Below are positions 41,851 to 50,777 of a DNA stretch of 64,000 nt, one piece after another. The stretch comes from an uncultured Dehalococcoidia bacterium. GTDB lineage: Bacteria > Chloroflexota > Dehalococcoidia > Lucifugimonadales > JADFKI01. How positions within the stretch are numbered: position 1 is the first letter of the stretch; the number at the start of each line of letters is the position of its first letter. The notes beneath the pieces were generated by a model that was given only the letters and a program-made list of their open reading frames with translations, did no database searches and had not been told where the DNA came from. Where the stretch lies: NCBI GenBank assembly GCA_958295865.1, contig CATQHF010000003.1, positions 1-64,000 of the forward strand, given 5' to 3'. Position numbers and translations under genes: made by a program.

Positions 41851-44202
41851 ATGACTACTGCTGCTCCATCGTTGTTTGGTTCCAGTATCAAGCGGCGCGA
41901 GGATCCGCGCTTGATTACGGGCAGAGGGACATATGTAGATGATATTAAGATGGTTGGGATGCTGCACATGGCGCTGGTTCGCAGTCCATACGCGCATGCG
42001 AACATTACGAGTATAGACACATCTGCGGCGAGCGCGGCTGATGGCGTGGTGGCGGTCTATACGGGCGCGGACATAGGGGAGGAGATCGGGCTGCCGTGCG
42101 GCTGGGTGGTGCCGGATACGATAGAGGTGCCGCATCCGCCGTTGGCTATCGGGAAGGTGCGCTGCGTGGGGGATGCGGTTGTGGCGATTGTCGCGGACAG
42201 TCCTGCCGCCGCCGCCGATGCCGCCGCGCTAGTGGATGTGGGCTATGATGTGCTGCCTGCCGCCGTGAACGCGGAGCTGGCGACTAAGGACGGCGCGCCG
42301 CAGGTGCATGACGATGCGCCGAATAATGTTGGCTTCGAGTGGGAGGTTGGCGGCGGTGATGTCGATGCTGCCGCCGGAAGCGCGGAGGTGAGGGTCTCGC
42401 AGCGTGTTGTGAACCAGCGGCTCATTCCCAACTCCATGGAGGGCAGGGCGGTTGTTGCGGACTATAACCCGGGCACGAACCATGTTACGGTGTGGACATC
42501 GTCGCAGATACCGCATCTGGTAAGGCTGCTGCTGGCGCTGGTTACGGGGCATCCTGAGCATCAGATACGAGTGGTCTCGCCGGATGTGGGCGGCGGGTTT
42601 GGCTGCAAGCTCTATTTGTATGCGGAAGAGGTCATCGCGTTCACGCTCGCCAAGTCGCTGGGGCGGCCGGTCAAGTGGACTGAGGAGCGGCAGGAGAACT
42701 ACCTTGCGACTACGCACGGGCGCGACCATATCGGCGACTGGGAGATTGTGGGCAACCGCGACGGGACGATAACGGGCATACAGGGGACGGTCTATGCCAA
42801 TATGGGGGCTTATCTGTCCACTTTCGCGCCGGCTATTCCGACGTATCTGTTCGGGCTGATGCTGGTGGGGCCGTATAAGATTGAGAATGTGCGCTGCAAG
42901 GTGATAGGCGTGTTCACGAACACGACGCCGGTGGACGCTTATCGCGGCGCGGGCAGGCCGGAGGCGACCTATGTTGTGGAGCGGATGCTTGACTTGTTCG
43001 CGGCTGAGATTGGGATGGACCCGGCGGAGGTGAGGCGCAAGAATCTGATTCCCGCGTTCGAGGACGGGTATGATGTGGCGACGGGCGTCACATACGACAG
43101 CGGCGACTATGAGGCCGGGCTGGACAAGGCGCTGGGCATGCTGGACTATGAGGACTTTCGGCGGGAGCAGGAAGCGGCGCGTCAGCAGGGCAGATACATC
43201 GGCGTGGGGCTGTCCACTTATGTGGAGATTTGCGGCATGGCGCCTTCCGCGGTCGCTTATTCGCTAGGCGCGAGGGCGGGCGTGTGGGAGAGCTCGCTGG
43301 TGCGGGTGCATCCGACGGGCAAGGTTACGGTGTACAGCGGATCATCGGGGCATGGGCAGGGGCATGAGACGACATTCGCGCAGCTGGCGGCGTCTGAATT
43401 GGGCGTTCCTGTCGAGGATGTGGAGGTTGTGGAGAGCGACACGGCGCAGGTGCAGCAGGGGACGGGGACATTCGGCAGTCGCAGCGCGGTCGTGGGCGGC
43501 ACGGCTATCCACATGAGCGTGGAGAAGATTAAGGACAAGGCGAAGAAGATTGCCGCGCACATGCTAGAGGCGTCGCCGGACGATGTGGTGTATGAGGACG
43601 GGCAGCTGTTCGTGCAGGGCGCGCCGGCGGAGGCGAAGAGTTTCCAAGAGGTGGCGCTGGCGGCGTACTGGTACGACGGGCTGCCGGAGGGGCTGGAGCC
43701 GGGGCTGGAGGCGACGAGCATCTATGACCCGAAGAACTTTACCTGGCCCTTTGGGACGCACATTTGCGTGGTGGAGGTCGATGCGGATACGGGCGATACG
43801 GAAGTGCTGCGCTATGTCGCGGTCGATGATGTGGGCAATGTCATCAATCCGATGATAGTTGACGGGATGGTGCATGGCGGAGTGGCGCAGGGCATCGGGC
43901 AGGCGCTGATGGAGGAGGGCGTGTATGACGAGGACGGGCAGCTGATAACGGGGAGCATGCTGGACTATGCGGTGCCACAGGCGGCGAGCCTGCCGTTCTT
44001 CGAGACGGCGCGGACGGTAACGCCGTCGCCGACTAATCCGCTCGGCGTCAAGGGCGCGGGCGAGACGGGGACGATAGCGGCGTCGCCGGCGGTCATCAAC
44101 GCGGTGGTGGATGCGCTGTCGCCGTTCGGCGTGCGGCATATCGACATGCCCGCCAAGCCGGAGAAGGTGTGGCGGCTGATTCAGGAGGCGCAGGGGAGCT
44201 AG
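41851..44202 (+). CDS. Molybdenum hydroxylase large subunit, form II CoxL-like
   Basis: The 783-residue product belongs to the xanthine dehydrogenase family that binds the molybdopterin-cytosine cofactor. It has the entry motif [17 protein letters not shown], the cofactor block [13 protein letters not shown] and the active-site loop [18 protein letters not shown] marks form II enzymes, while true aerobic CO dehydrogenases have AYxCSFR, so CO oxidation is unlikely and an aldehyde, purine or other heterocycle is expected. The catalytic Glu lies in [10 protein letters not shown]. The small (FeS) and medium (FAD) subunits normally encoded beside it are absent here. A CoxD-like ATPase lies 0.7 kb downstream. 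ATG 41851 has AAGGAGG six bases upstream; the GTG at 41848 is too close. Confidence 0.93.
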   Translation: MTTAAPSLFGSSIKRREDPRLITGRGTYVDDIKMVGMLHMALVRSPYAHANITSIDTSAASAADGVVAVYTGADIGEEIGLPCGWVVPDTIEVPHPPLAIGKVRCVGDAVVAIVADSPAAAADAAALVDVGYDVLPAAVNAELATKDGAPQVHDDAPNNVGFEWEVGGGDVDAAAGSAEVRVSQRVVNQRLIPNSMEGRAVVADYNPGTNHVTVWTSSQIPHLVRLLLALVTGHPEHQIRVVSPDVGGGFGCKLYLYAEEVIAFTLAKSLGRPVKWTEERQENYLATTHGRDHIGDWEIVGNRDGTITGIQGTVYANMGAYLSTFAPAIPTYLFGLMLVGPYKIENVRCKVIGVFTNTTPVDAYRGAGRPEATYVVERMLDLFAAEIGMDPAEVRRKNLIPAFEDGYDVATGVTYDSGDYEAGLDKALGMLDYEDFRREQEAARQQGRYIGVGLSTYVEICGMAPSAVAYSLGARAGVWESSLVRVHPTGKVTVYSGSSGHGQGHETTFAQLAASELGVPVEDVEVVESDTAQVQQGTGTFGSRSAVVGGTAIHMSVEKIKDKAKKIAAHMLEASPDDVVYEDGQLFVQGAPAEAKSFQEVALAAYWYDGLPEGLEPGLEATSIYDPKNFTWPFGTHICVVEVDADTGDTEVLRYVAVDDVGNVINPMIVDGMVHGGVAQGIGQALMEEGVYDEDGQLITGSMLDYAVPQAASLPFFETARTVTPSPTNPLGVKGAGETGTIAASPAVINAVVDALSPFGVRHIDMPAKPEKVWRLIQEAQGS

Positions 44203-44218
44203 GGATCGTTATGTTGTC

Positions 44219-44256
44219 GCAGCCCTCTCTGACGCAATAGGGAGGGCTGCGGTTTT
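44219..44256 (+). terminator. Rho-independent terminator after the CoxL-like gene
   Basis: GCAGCCCTC pairs with GAGGGCTGC across CTGACGCAATAG, followed by GGTTTT. It lies 16 bases after the stop codon. Confidence 0.8.
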
Positions 44257-44264
44257 GCCACTAG

Positions 44265-44342
44265 GGTACGGTTTAGCCGTCGATGGAAGAGCGTTTTTCG
44301 CCCCCATCCTAACCTTCCCCCAAAGGGGGAAGGGACTTTCTC
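44265..44342. mobile_element. MITE-1 copy D (left end lost)
   Basis: It starts at GGTACGGTTTAGCCGTCGATGG, lacks the GAGAAAATTGCAT end, has only one internal hairpin and ends GGGACTTTCTC like copy C. Confidence 0.75.
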
Positions 44343-44353
44343 CAATTAAGAAT

Positions 44354-44430
44354 AGGACTTACGCAGTTGAGCGGGATTTCGTACTTGAAACAGGTCAATC
44401 TCAGGTAGGATTCATATTCAAGTGCGTAAG
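44354..44430. mobile_element. MITE-2 copy 3 (right end worn)
   Basis: The left end AGGACTTACGC and body match the copies at 33195 and 33443. The right end reads GCGTAAGTTGTG, so the last bases of the inverted repeat are lost. The spacing to MITE-1 copy D is the same as between copies at 33431 and 33443. Confidence 0.75.
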
Positions 44431-44502
44431 TTGTGTTGAGGGTTGGTGTGCGATGTTTCGCGGGTTGATGGCAAGACGGAGTGCAAGGATATATGAGGCG
44501 GT

Positions 44503-44802
44503 ATGAACGCTGGTAAGAGTTCTGTGTCCGAGGCTAGTTCCTATGAGGCGATGGGGGACTTTTGGGATACGCACGATACTTCCGACTATTGGGATGAAGT
44601 GCCTTCCGCGGAGTTCGATATGGATGTCAAATCGCGGGCTATCTATTATCCCATCGAGATGGCGTTGGCTTTGGAGATGCGCGCGGTCGCCAAGCGGATG
44701 GGCGTATCGCCTAAGGTTTTGCTTGCTCGGTGGGTTCGGGAGAAGCTGAGCGATGAGGCGCGCGAAAAGACGGATGAAATGGTCTCTCCGAGTTCCGTGT
44801 AG
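44503..44802 (+). CDS. CopG-family antitoxin, orphan
   Basis: The 99-residue protein shows the PF12441-type CopG antitoxin features. FWDTHDTSDYWDE lies at about residues 20-32, a beta strand follows (SRAIYYPIEM), and then the helices of a ribbon-helix-helix-like fold (ALALEMRAVAKRMGVSPKVLLARWVREKL). In BrnTA-like systems such proteins are encoded with a small RNase toxin, and bind it and their own promoter. No toxin gene lies on either side: upstream are MITE remnants and downstream a terminator. It may be the survivor of a broken pair or a plain regulator. Confidence 0.78.
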   Translation: MNAGKSSVSEASSYEAMGDFWDTHDTSDYWDEVPSAEFDMDVKSRAIYYPIEMALALEMRAVAKRMGVSPKVLLARWVREKLSDEAREKTDEMVSPSSV

Positions 44803-44854
44803 AGCCAAGGCATGGCGGCTAACCGGAACTTTTTCTAACATGTATGTATGACGG

Positions 44855-44890
44855 AAAAGAGGGCAAGTTTTTATGCACCTGCCCTTTTTT
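44855..44890 (+). terminator. Terminator after the antitoxin gene
   Basis: AAAAGAGGGCA and TGCCCTTTTTT pair around GTTTTTATGCACC. With an A-run on one side and a T-run on the other it could work in both directions. An ATG at 44873 lies in its loop and is therefore not the start of the next gene. Confidence 0.75.
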
Positions 44891-44908
44891 CTGTTGGGAC
44901 TGGCGATA

Positions 44909-45817
44909 ATGGACGGGATGGAAGGGATAGAGTTGGAACAGCGGGACGATCCAATTAGGGATATTCTGGATAGGCTGGCGTCTGAGAATTATGTGGGGGA
45001 CGCGGCGATTGCGACTTCCATATACATGGCGCAGACGCTTGGGCGGCCGCTGCTGATAGAGGGGCGCGCGGGTGTTGGCAAGACGGAAATCGCGATTGTG
45101 ATGGCGCGGCTGCTGGATACGCGGCTGATTCGGCTTCAGTGCTATGAGGGGCTTGACGCTTCGACCGCGCTGTATGAGTGGAACTATTCTCGGCAGATGC
45201 TGTGGATCAAGTTGAATGAGCAGAGCGAGCGGACGGTCGAGGAGCGAGAGCAGCACATATTCAGCGAGCCGTTTTTGCTGAAGCGTCCTTTGCTTGCGGC
45301 GCTGACGGAGCAAGAGAAGTCGCCGGTGCTGCTTATAGATGAGGTTGACCGCGCGGACGAAGAGTTCGAGGCGTTTTTGCTGGAGGTTCTGTCGGACTTT
45401 CAGGCGACTATACCGGAGATTGGGACAATCAGGGCGAAGCATCGCCCGTTCGTGGTGCTGACATCCAATCGCACGCGCGACCTGTCGGATGCGCTGCGCC
45501 GCCGCTGCCTGTATCTGTGGATTGACTACCCGGACTTGGACAAAGAGCTGCGTATCGTGCGCTCCAAGGTGAACGGGATCGAGGCGCAGTTGGCGCGACA
45601 GGTGGTGCGCTTTGTGGACAATGCGCGGCGCTCCGGTTTGGACAAGGTACCGGGCATATCGGAGACGCTGGACTGGGCGCGGGCGATGGTGGCGCTGCAT
45701 CTGGACTACTTGGATTACGACGCGGTGGAGCGGACGCTGGGCGCAATCATCAAGGACGCGGATGACCTCGAACGGTTTCGCAAGCAGGCGATAGAAGAGA
45801 TTCTCAGCAAGATATAG
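44909..45817 (+). CDS. MoxR-type AAA+ ATPase, CoxD-like
   Basis: MoxR ATPases act as maturation chaperones, and CoxD helps assemble the active site of molybdenum hydroxylases. This 302-residue protein has Walker A EGRAGVGKTE and the CoxD-like phrase LQCYEGLDASTALYEWNYSRQML. Walker B follows in VLLIDEVDRADEEFEAFLLEVL, then the sensor segment VLTSNRTRDLSDALRRRCLYLWIDYP. The von Willebrand partner (CoxE) usually next to it is missing; a small membrane protein follows instead. Proximity to the form II CoxL gene supports a role in that enzyme's maturation. Start is uncertain: ATG 44909 and ATG 44918 both lie in an ATGGACGGGATGG repeat. Confidence 0.88.
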   Translation: MDGMEGIELEQRDDPIRDILDRLASENYVGDAAIATSIYMAQTLGRPLLIEGRAGVGKTEIAIVMARLLDTRLIRLQCYEGLDASTALYEWNYSRQMLWIKLNEQSERTVEEREQHIFSEPFLLKRPLLAALTEQEKSPVLLIDEVDRADEEFEAFLLEVLSDFQATIPEIGTIRAKHRPFVVLTSNRTRDLSDALRRRCLYLWIDYPDLDKELRIVRSKVNGIEAQLARQVVRFVDNARRSGLDKVPGISETLDWARAMVALHLDYLDYDAVERTLGAIIKDADDLERFRKQAIEEILSKI

Positions 45818-45836
45818 GGATTAAGAGGGATTGAGC

Positions 45837-46268
45837 ATGAGCGTCATCAAGCGGGTGGGGGCGATCTACCTCATCGTGTTAGCGGCTTTGGTGGGGGCGC
45901 ACTGGATTATCACGCCTCTTTACGACAACAGCAGCGGGGAGTATCCGGTTTGGGTTTTTCTGAACTGGTTCATGGTTGTGGCGGTAATCGTGGCGCTGGG
46001 CGTGAATGTTCGCAATAAGATCGTCAGCGCGCGCGAGGGAGCGGATGCGCCGCTTACGGGCAGGCGGGTTCAGGTCAATATGCTGTTCTATGCGTCAATC
46101 GTGCTGACGCTGTGGTTCTTTTGGAACTGGTTTTTCGGCTTCTTTCCGCAGAACGAGCCGGTAGCGGTTGGGCTGGTTCACTTGGAAATGTGGACGCTCA
46201 TCAATCCTCTGTTCGTGCTGACGACGGGCACGACGGGATTCAGCATGTGGCAGGACGCGCAAGGCTAG
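45837..46268 (+). CDS. Small integral membrane protein, unknown function
   Basis: The 143-residue product has four hydrophobic segments: residues about 5-22, 38-57, 83-105 and 115-133. The loop after the second is basic and acidic (NVRNKIVSAREGADAPLTGRR). Aromatic residues are frequent (LTLWFFWNWFFGFFPQ). I recognise no family. It begins 20 bases after the ATPase gene and is probably cotranscribed. ATG 45837 follows AGAGGGA. Confidence 0.75.
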   Translation: MSVIKRVGAIYLIVLAALVGAHWIITPLYDNSSGEYPVWVFLNWFMVVAVIVALGVNVRNKIVSAREGADAPLTGRRVQVNMLFYASIVLTLWFFWNWFFGFFPQNEPVAVGLVHLEMWTLINPLFVLTTGTTGFSMWQDAQG

Positions 46269-46313
46269 TCGCGGCGAAATCTTGGTTAGACGATAATGGG
46301 ATAGGGGGGAGCA

Positions 46314-46694
46314 GTGCATCACAGCAGGGTTAGTTTTGTTCTGATTGATTGCGCGGCGGACAGGATGGATGAGGGGGTGGAGTTCTGGGCGGGGGCGCTC
46401 GGCATGCGTCCGCGCTCGCCGAGCGTCGATTCCGGCCGTTATGTGTTTTTCGACGGGCAGGTCGGGGATTTGGGGGTGGCTCTCCAGCGAGTGGACGATG
46501 ATTCCAGGATACACTTGGACATCGAGACTGACGATGTGGAGGCGGAGGTTGTGCGGCTGGAGGCGCTGGGGGCGCGGCGCAAGCAGCAGATGGATTCGTT
46601 TTGGATTATGGAAGCGCCGAGCGGTCATTTGTTTTGCGTGATTCCGCCGCAGTCGGGCGATTTTCCCGCTAATGCCAACTTGTGGGAGAGCTGA
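46314..46694 (+). CDS. VOC-family (glyoxalase/bleomycin resistance-like) protein
   Basis: The 126-residue protein shows the paired beta-alpha-beta3 modules of the vicinal-oxygen-chelate fold: VSFVLIDCAADRMDEGVEFWAGALGM at the start and IHLDIETDDVEAEVVRLEALGA, then WIMEAPSGHLFCVIPP. Potential metal ligands are His (IHLD) and a Glu (IMEAPSG), which suits a metal-dependent lyase or dioxygenase, but members also include binding proteins. The GTG start at 46314 follows GGGGGGAG. The stop codon TGA at 46692-46694 is completed by the first two bases of MITE-1 copy E, so the insertion sits exactly on the 3' end. Confidence 0.85.
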   Translation: MHHSRVSFVLIDCAADRMDEGVEFWAGALGMRPRSPSVDSGRYVFFDGQVGDLGVALQRVDDDSRIHLDIETDDVEAEVVRLEALGARRKQQMDSFWIMEAPSGHLFCVIPPQSGDFPANANLWES

Positions 46695-46794
46695 GAAAAT
46701 TGCATTAGTACAGTTTAGCCGTCGATGGGCAAGCATTTTCACCCCCATCCTAACCTTCCCCCGTCAAGGGGGAAGGGACTAATGCAATTTTCTC
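46693..46794. mobile_element. MITE-1 copy E (102 bp, single hairpin, perfect ends)
   Basis: GAGAAAATTGCATTAGT and ACTAATGCAATTTTCTC are perfect 17-bp inverted repeats. The element has one CCTTCCCCC/GGGGGAAGG hairpin where copies A and B have two. Flanks GAGAGCT and GAGAGGC agree at five of seven positions, in the place where copy A has its 7-bp duplication. Confidence 0.85.
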
Positions 46795-46818
46795 GAGAGG
46801 CAGTAACGGAGTGTTGCG

Positions 46819-48489
46819 ATGCCAAGAATGACGGGGAAGCGCGCGCTGATGGAGATGCTGCGGGCGGAGGGGGTGGAGTATATCTTCGGCAATCCGGGCA
46901 CCAGCGAGGGGCCTATTCTGGATGAGCTGGAGAACTTTTCGGATATACGCTATATGCTTGCGACGCAAGAGGGCGCGGCGATGGGGATGGCGGACGCATA
47001 CGCACGCTATCGGGGGACGCCCGCTTTTGTGAACTTGCATATCGAGACGGGGCTTGCGAATGGGATAAGCCTGCTGGCGAACGCGGCGGAGGGCAATACG
47101 CCGCTGGTGCTGACATCGGCGAACAAGGATATACGCAAGCTGGCGGAGGGGCGCGCCAATTTGGTTGAGATGGTCAGCCAGTTTTGCAAGTGGAGCGCGG
47201 AGGTTACGCACCCGGAGCAAGTTCCGAGCGTGATGCGGCGCGCTTTCAATGAGGCAAAGACGCCGCCGACTGGTCCGGTGTATGTGGCGTTTTCAGCCAA
47301 TGCGCTGGATGATGAGGCGGATGTGGAGATTGTGCCGTCCCATAAGACATACGCGCGCGTCGCGCCGGACGGCAGCGCGATCCATGCGGCGGCGGCTATG
47401 CTCGCGGATGCCGATAATCCTGTGCTGATTGTGGGCGACAGGGTGGGGCAGTCGGGCGGGTCCGACGCAGCGGCGCGTCTCGCCGAAACGCTGGGCGCGA
47501 AGGTGTATGCGAGTTTCTTTTCGCAGGTGAACTTTCCTACTAGCCATCCGCAGTTTTTGGGGTTGGCAAGTCCGGGTATGCCGGCGGGCAAGGCGCTGCT
47601 GGAGGGGGCGGATGCGGTCGTGGCGGTGGGGACGGCGGTGTTTCCGGGGTATTTCTACTTTTCGGGGAGCGCGCTCAAGCCGAATGTCAGATTGGTGCAT
47701 ATCGACTCTGACGCAACGGAGATTGGGCGAACCGAGCCTACGGATGTAGGGATACTGGCAGACCCGCGGACGGCTATGGCGGCGCTGGCGGATGCGCTGG
47801 AGTTGGGCATGTCGGGAGCGGCGCGCGAGGCGGCTAAGGGGCGGGTGGCGGCTGTCGCTGATGAGAAGGCGGCGCAGGGGGCGGCGTGGCAGGCGCGGCT
47901 GGATGCGCGACGGGACATCAGCCCGATGTCGTCGGAGCGGATGATGGCTGAGATTGCGGCTGCGCTGCCGTCGGATGCGATAATAGTCGATGACTCGGTT
48001 ACGACGCGGGCGTCGGTGTTCGGGGCGATGGATTTCGATGAGCCGGGCAGTCTGCTTGGCATCACGGGGGGCGCGCTCGGCTGGGGGATGGGCGGCACGC
48101 TGGGCGTGAAGATGGCTAATCCTGGGCGTCCGGTGGTTGGCATTGTGGGCGACGGGAGCGCGATGATGACGGTTCAGGCGCTGTGGACTGCTGCCAATGC
48201 GGATATTCCGGTCGTGTATGTGGTGTGCAATAACAGGGCGTATCGCGTGCTGAAGCTGAATATGAACTTGTACAAGAGCGAGATTTTGGGGCAGGCGAAC
48301 CCAAGGAGCGAGTATATCGCCATGGATTTCCCGACGCCGTTTGACATTGCGGGGATAGCGGAGGCGATGGGCGTGTATGGGCGCAAGATTGAGGATGCGG
48401 GGGAGGTTGGGGCGGCGCTGCGCGAGGCGCTGGCGCTGGGCAAGCCTGCGGTGCTGGATGTGTCGATAGACGGAGGGGTTTTCAATTAG
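46819..48489 (+). CDS. Thiamine-diphosphate-dependent decarboxylase/synthase, benzoylformate decarboxylase-like
   Basis: The 556-residue enzyme has all three domains of the ThDP family. The first opens with MEMLRAEGVEYIFGNPGTSEGPILDEL and the cofactor-activating Glu lies in ATQEGAAMGMADAYAR. The ThDP/magnesium motif is GDGSAMMTVQALWTAANADIPVVYVVCNNRAYR. FGNPGTSE and the NNRAYR end resemble benzoylformate decarboxylase and its relatives more than acetolactate synthase, though the substrate (a 2-keto acid) cannot be named. It lies 25 bases after MITE-1 copy E and apart from the other carboxylate genes. Confidence 0.9.
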   Translation: MPRMTGKRALMEMLRAEGVEYIFGNPGTSEGPILDELENFSDIRYMLATQEGAAMGMADAYARYRGTPAFVNLHIETGLANGISLLANAAEGNTPLVLTSANKDIRKLAEGRANLVEMVSQFCKWSAEVTHPEQVPSVMRRAFNEAKTPPTGPVYVAFSANALDDEADVEIVPSHKTYARVAPDGSAIHAAAAMLADADNPVLIVGDRVGQSGGSDAAARLAETLGAKVYASFFSQVNFPTSHPQFLGLASPGMPAGKALLEGADAVVAVGTAVFPGYFYFSGSALKPNVRLVHIDSDATEIGRTEPTDVGILADPRTAMAALADALELGMSGAAREAAKGRVAAVADEKAAQGAAWQARLDARRDISPMSSERMMAEIAAALPSDAIIVDDSVTTRASVFGAMDFDEPGSLLGITGGALGWGMGGTLGVKMANPGRPVVGIVGDGSAMMTVQALWTAANADIPVVYVVCNNRAYRVLKLNMNLYKSEILGQANPRSEYIAMDFPTPFDIAGIAEAMGVYGRKIEDAGEVGAALREALALGKPAVLDVSIDGGVFN

Positions 48490-48960
48490 GAATTAGGAAT
48501 TGGGTTGTGTTTGGGGTTGGTTTGCGGGGTGTTTCGCAGGCTGATGGCAACTGAAGGGGGGAATGCTGGGGTGTGTTGGGGATGGTGTGATATTGGAGGT
48601 TCTGGATTCCTGCTTTCGCAGGAATGACGGATGGGTGGGCAGAAATGACGGGGTGAAACTCCAAAATGACCGCCTATTATTGTAGGGGCGTGACCGGCCG
48701 GCCGCCCTTACAATTTGCGCCTCTCAAATACCTCTGACATCCTGAAAACCTGACACGCTACCTAGGTTTTTTCAATTGTCACCTTGGACGGAGCGGGGGG
48801 CTGAAATGCTTGCCGTATTGGGCGTGTTGGTGTGCGGGGATTTTTGATTCCTCACTCCGTTCGGAATGACAGGGGGAGGCGTTGGGAATGACAGGGGGCG
48901 TGGTGTTCGGGATGATAAGGGGGAGGGCGCTTGCGGTTCAGTTGTAATTAGGCGTCGGTT
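48486..48960. repeat. Repeat-filled gap before dinB
   Basis: In order: a partial (GAATTAA)n-headed repeat (48486-48560); the ATTCCTGC/GCAGGAAT hairpin (48602-48630); a degenerate palindrome around GACCGGCCGGCC (about 48679-48711); GGGGGCTGAAATGCTTGCC, shared with 33885; and GGAATGACAGGGG units up to about 48930. No gene is evident. Confidence 0.7.
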
Positions 48961-49014
48961 GGCGCTTTAATGGGTGGGGCGGTTGGTAGTATTATGGCGG
49001 CGGGGGTTTGCGAT

Positions 49015-50094
49015 ATGCGCCATATACTTCATGCGGATTTCGATGCTTTCTATGCTTCTGTGGAGCAGCTTGACGCGCCGGAGCTGCGCGGCAAGCCGGT
49101 TGTGGTCGGGGGCAGCGCTGAGGGGCGCGGGGTGGTGGCGTCGGCGTCATACGAGGCGCGGGGGTTTGGGGTGCGGTCGGCGATGCCGATGCGGACGGCG
49201 CAGAGGCTGTGCCCGGAGGCGGTACGGGTGGGGGCGCGCTTCGACCGCTACCGGGAGATCTCGCAGCGGGTCATGTCCATGTTCCGCGATCTGACGCCGC
49301 TGGTGGAGCCGCTGTCGCTGGATGAGGCGTATCTCGATGTTACGGCGGTGGCGACGAACGGCGAACAGCCCGCTATGATTGCGGCGGAGCTCAGGCGGCG
49401 GGTGAAGGTCGAGTTGGGGCTGACTATATCCATAGGCGTGGCGACTAGCAAGTCGGTTGCGAAGATAGCGTCGGATATGGATAAGCCGGACGGCTTGACG
49501 GTGGTAGCGCCGGGCGATGAGCGGGCGTTTCTCGCGCCGCTGCCTATTGGGAAGCTGTGGGGTGTTGGGCCTAAGACGGCTGAGCGGCTGATTGCGGCTG
49601 GGGTGGAGACTATCGGCGACATCGCGCGGCAGGATGAGGGTTGGCTGGTGGGGATGTTCGGCAAGCACGGGGCGCAGATGCGGCGGTTGGCGCTAGGGGA
49701 GGACGACAGCGCGGTGGTGGCGCGCCGCGAGACGAAGTCGGTGAGCGCGGAGACGACATTCGCCAGGGATACGGGCGACGCGGAGATGCTGCAAGAGGTG
49801 GTCAATCGCCTGAGCCAGCGCGTCGCGCAGCAGCTGCGCCGCAAGGAGTTGCAGGGGCGCACGGTGAAGCTCAAGCTGCGCCTCTCGGATTTTACGACTT
49901 TCACGCGCCAACGGACGCTGCCGCATGCGGTGCAGTCTGCCGATGAGCTGTCGCGGTCGGCGGGGGAGCTGCTGCGGGCGGAGCTTTACGGACGCCGCCG
50001 ATTTCGGCTTGTGGGCGTGGGCGTGTCGGGCTTCGAGCGGTCGGAGGCGCATCCTGAAGAGCCGCGCCAGCTGAAGTTTGTGGGGTTTGGATGA
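49015..50094 (+). CDS. dinB: DNA polymerase IV
   Basis: DinB is a Y-family polymerase that copies damaged DNA with low fidelity. The family start is RHILHADFDAFYASVEQLDAP, with the first metal-binding Asp in DFD. The second acidic pair lies in PLSLDEAYLDVT. The thumb has the HhH phrase LPIGKLWGVGPKTAERL, and the little-finger domain continues to LKLRLSDFTTFTRQRTL. Start ATG 49015 matches the family N-terminus and gives 359 aa. An in-frame ATG at 48970 would add 15 residues without homology. The stop overlaps the cupin gene start. Confidence 0.95.
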   Translation: MRHILHADFDAFYASVEQLDAPELRGKPVVVGGSAEGRGVVASASYEARGFGVRSAMPMRTAQRLCPEAVRVGARFDRYREISQRVMSMFRDLTPLVEPLSLDEAYLDVTAVATNGEQPAMIAAELRRRVKVELGLTISIGVATSKSVAKIASDMDKPDGLTVVAPGDERAFLAPLPIGKLWGVGPKTAERLIAAGVETIGDIARQDEGWLVGMFGKHGAQMRRLALGEDDSAVVARRETKSVSAETTFARDTGDAEMLQEVVNRLSQRVAQQLRRKELQGRTVKLKLRLSDFTTFTRQRTLPHAVQSADELSRSAGELLRAELYGRRRFRLVGVGVSGFERSEAHPEEPRQLKFVGFG

Positions 50095-50474
50095 TGGACA
50101 GCAGGAAACTACCGCGTGAATATACGGTTCTCGCGCCTGACGGCTCGGAGATAAGGGAGCTTGTTTCGGTGAGGGGCGGCAGTATGGCGCATTGCAGGCT
50201 GCCGCGCGGGGCTGCTTCCATGGCGATCAGGCATCGGACGGTGGAAGAGGTGTGGTATTTTGTTCAGGGGCGCGGTCAGGTCTGGCGCAAGAGCGATGCC
50301 GCGGAGTCGGTGGTCGATGTTGCGCCGGGGGTGTCGCTGAGTATCGAAACGGGGACGCATTTTCAGTTCCGCAATACGGGCGAGGATGCGCTCTGCTTTG
50401 TAATCGTTACGATGCCGCCGTGGCCGGGGGAGGGTGAGGCGGCGCGGGTGGATGATTATTGGGATGTGGGTTGA
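50091..50474 (+). CDS. Cupin-domain protein
   Basis: A single cupin barrel of 127 aa. The first motif appears as HRTVEEVWYFVQGRGQVWRK and the second as GVSLSIETGTHFQFRNTGEDAL. The metal ligands are only partly kept: His and Glu in motif 1 (HRTVEE) and His in motif 2 (GTHFQF). It could isomerise or bind a sugar, an acid or a small oxidised compound. The ATGATG start overlaps the dinB stop by four bases, so it is translated with dinB although no functional tie is known. Confidence 0.85.
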   Translation: MMDSRKLPREYTVLAPDGSEIRELVSVRGGSMAHCRLPRGAASMAIRHRTVEEVWYFVQGRGQVWRKSDAAESVVDVAPGVSLSIETGTHFQFRNTGEDALCFVIVTMPPWPGEGEAARVDDYWDVG

Positions 50475-50543
50475 TATGGAAGCCGATATATTTTTTCGAG
50501 GTGGGTGTACGCTGCCTAACGCCATCAAGCAAGAGGGGCTGAT

Positions 50544-50777
50544 ATGCAAGAAATAAAGGTCTATTATGACCGCACGGGCGGGACTCTTACGGTCTGGTTT
50601 GGCAATCCCCAGGATGAGTACATCTGCGAGGAAACAGGTGAAGAGGTTGTTCTTATGAAGGACAGACAAGGGAATGTGATCGGTTTTGAGAAACTGTTCT
50701 TCTCAGTTCCCTCTTCAGAGCGTCTGCAATTTTCGTTTGAGGAACTTCCCGCCGAAGAATGGGTTTCTAAACTATGA
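50544..50777 (+). CDS. DUF2283 protein, copy a
   Basis: The 77-residue protein has the DUF2283 pattern: IKVYYDRTGGTLTVWFGNP, then EEVVLMKDRQGNVIGFEKL. Function is unknown; members are small beta-sheet proteins often found near toxin-antitoxin or mobile genes. It is a close paralogue of the protein encoded at 50960, about 80 percent identical over the first 58 residues. Its last codons and stop (VSKL, stop) come from a fragment of a caiB gene on the other strand, so the C-terminus has been replaced. Its own ribosome site is AAGAGGGG. Confidence 0.75.
   Translation: MQEIKVYYDRTGGTLTVWFGNPQDEYICEETGEEVVLMKDRQGNVIGFEKLFFSVPSSERLQFSFEELPAEEWVSKL

Noticed and set aside
46819-48489. Oxalyl-CoA decarboxylase forming an oxalate pathway with the Frc-like CaiB proteins and the OFA-like transporter
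   Set aside because: The ThDP protein reads closer to benzoylformate decarboxylase, and the genes are far apart, so the pathway is not supported.
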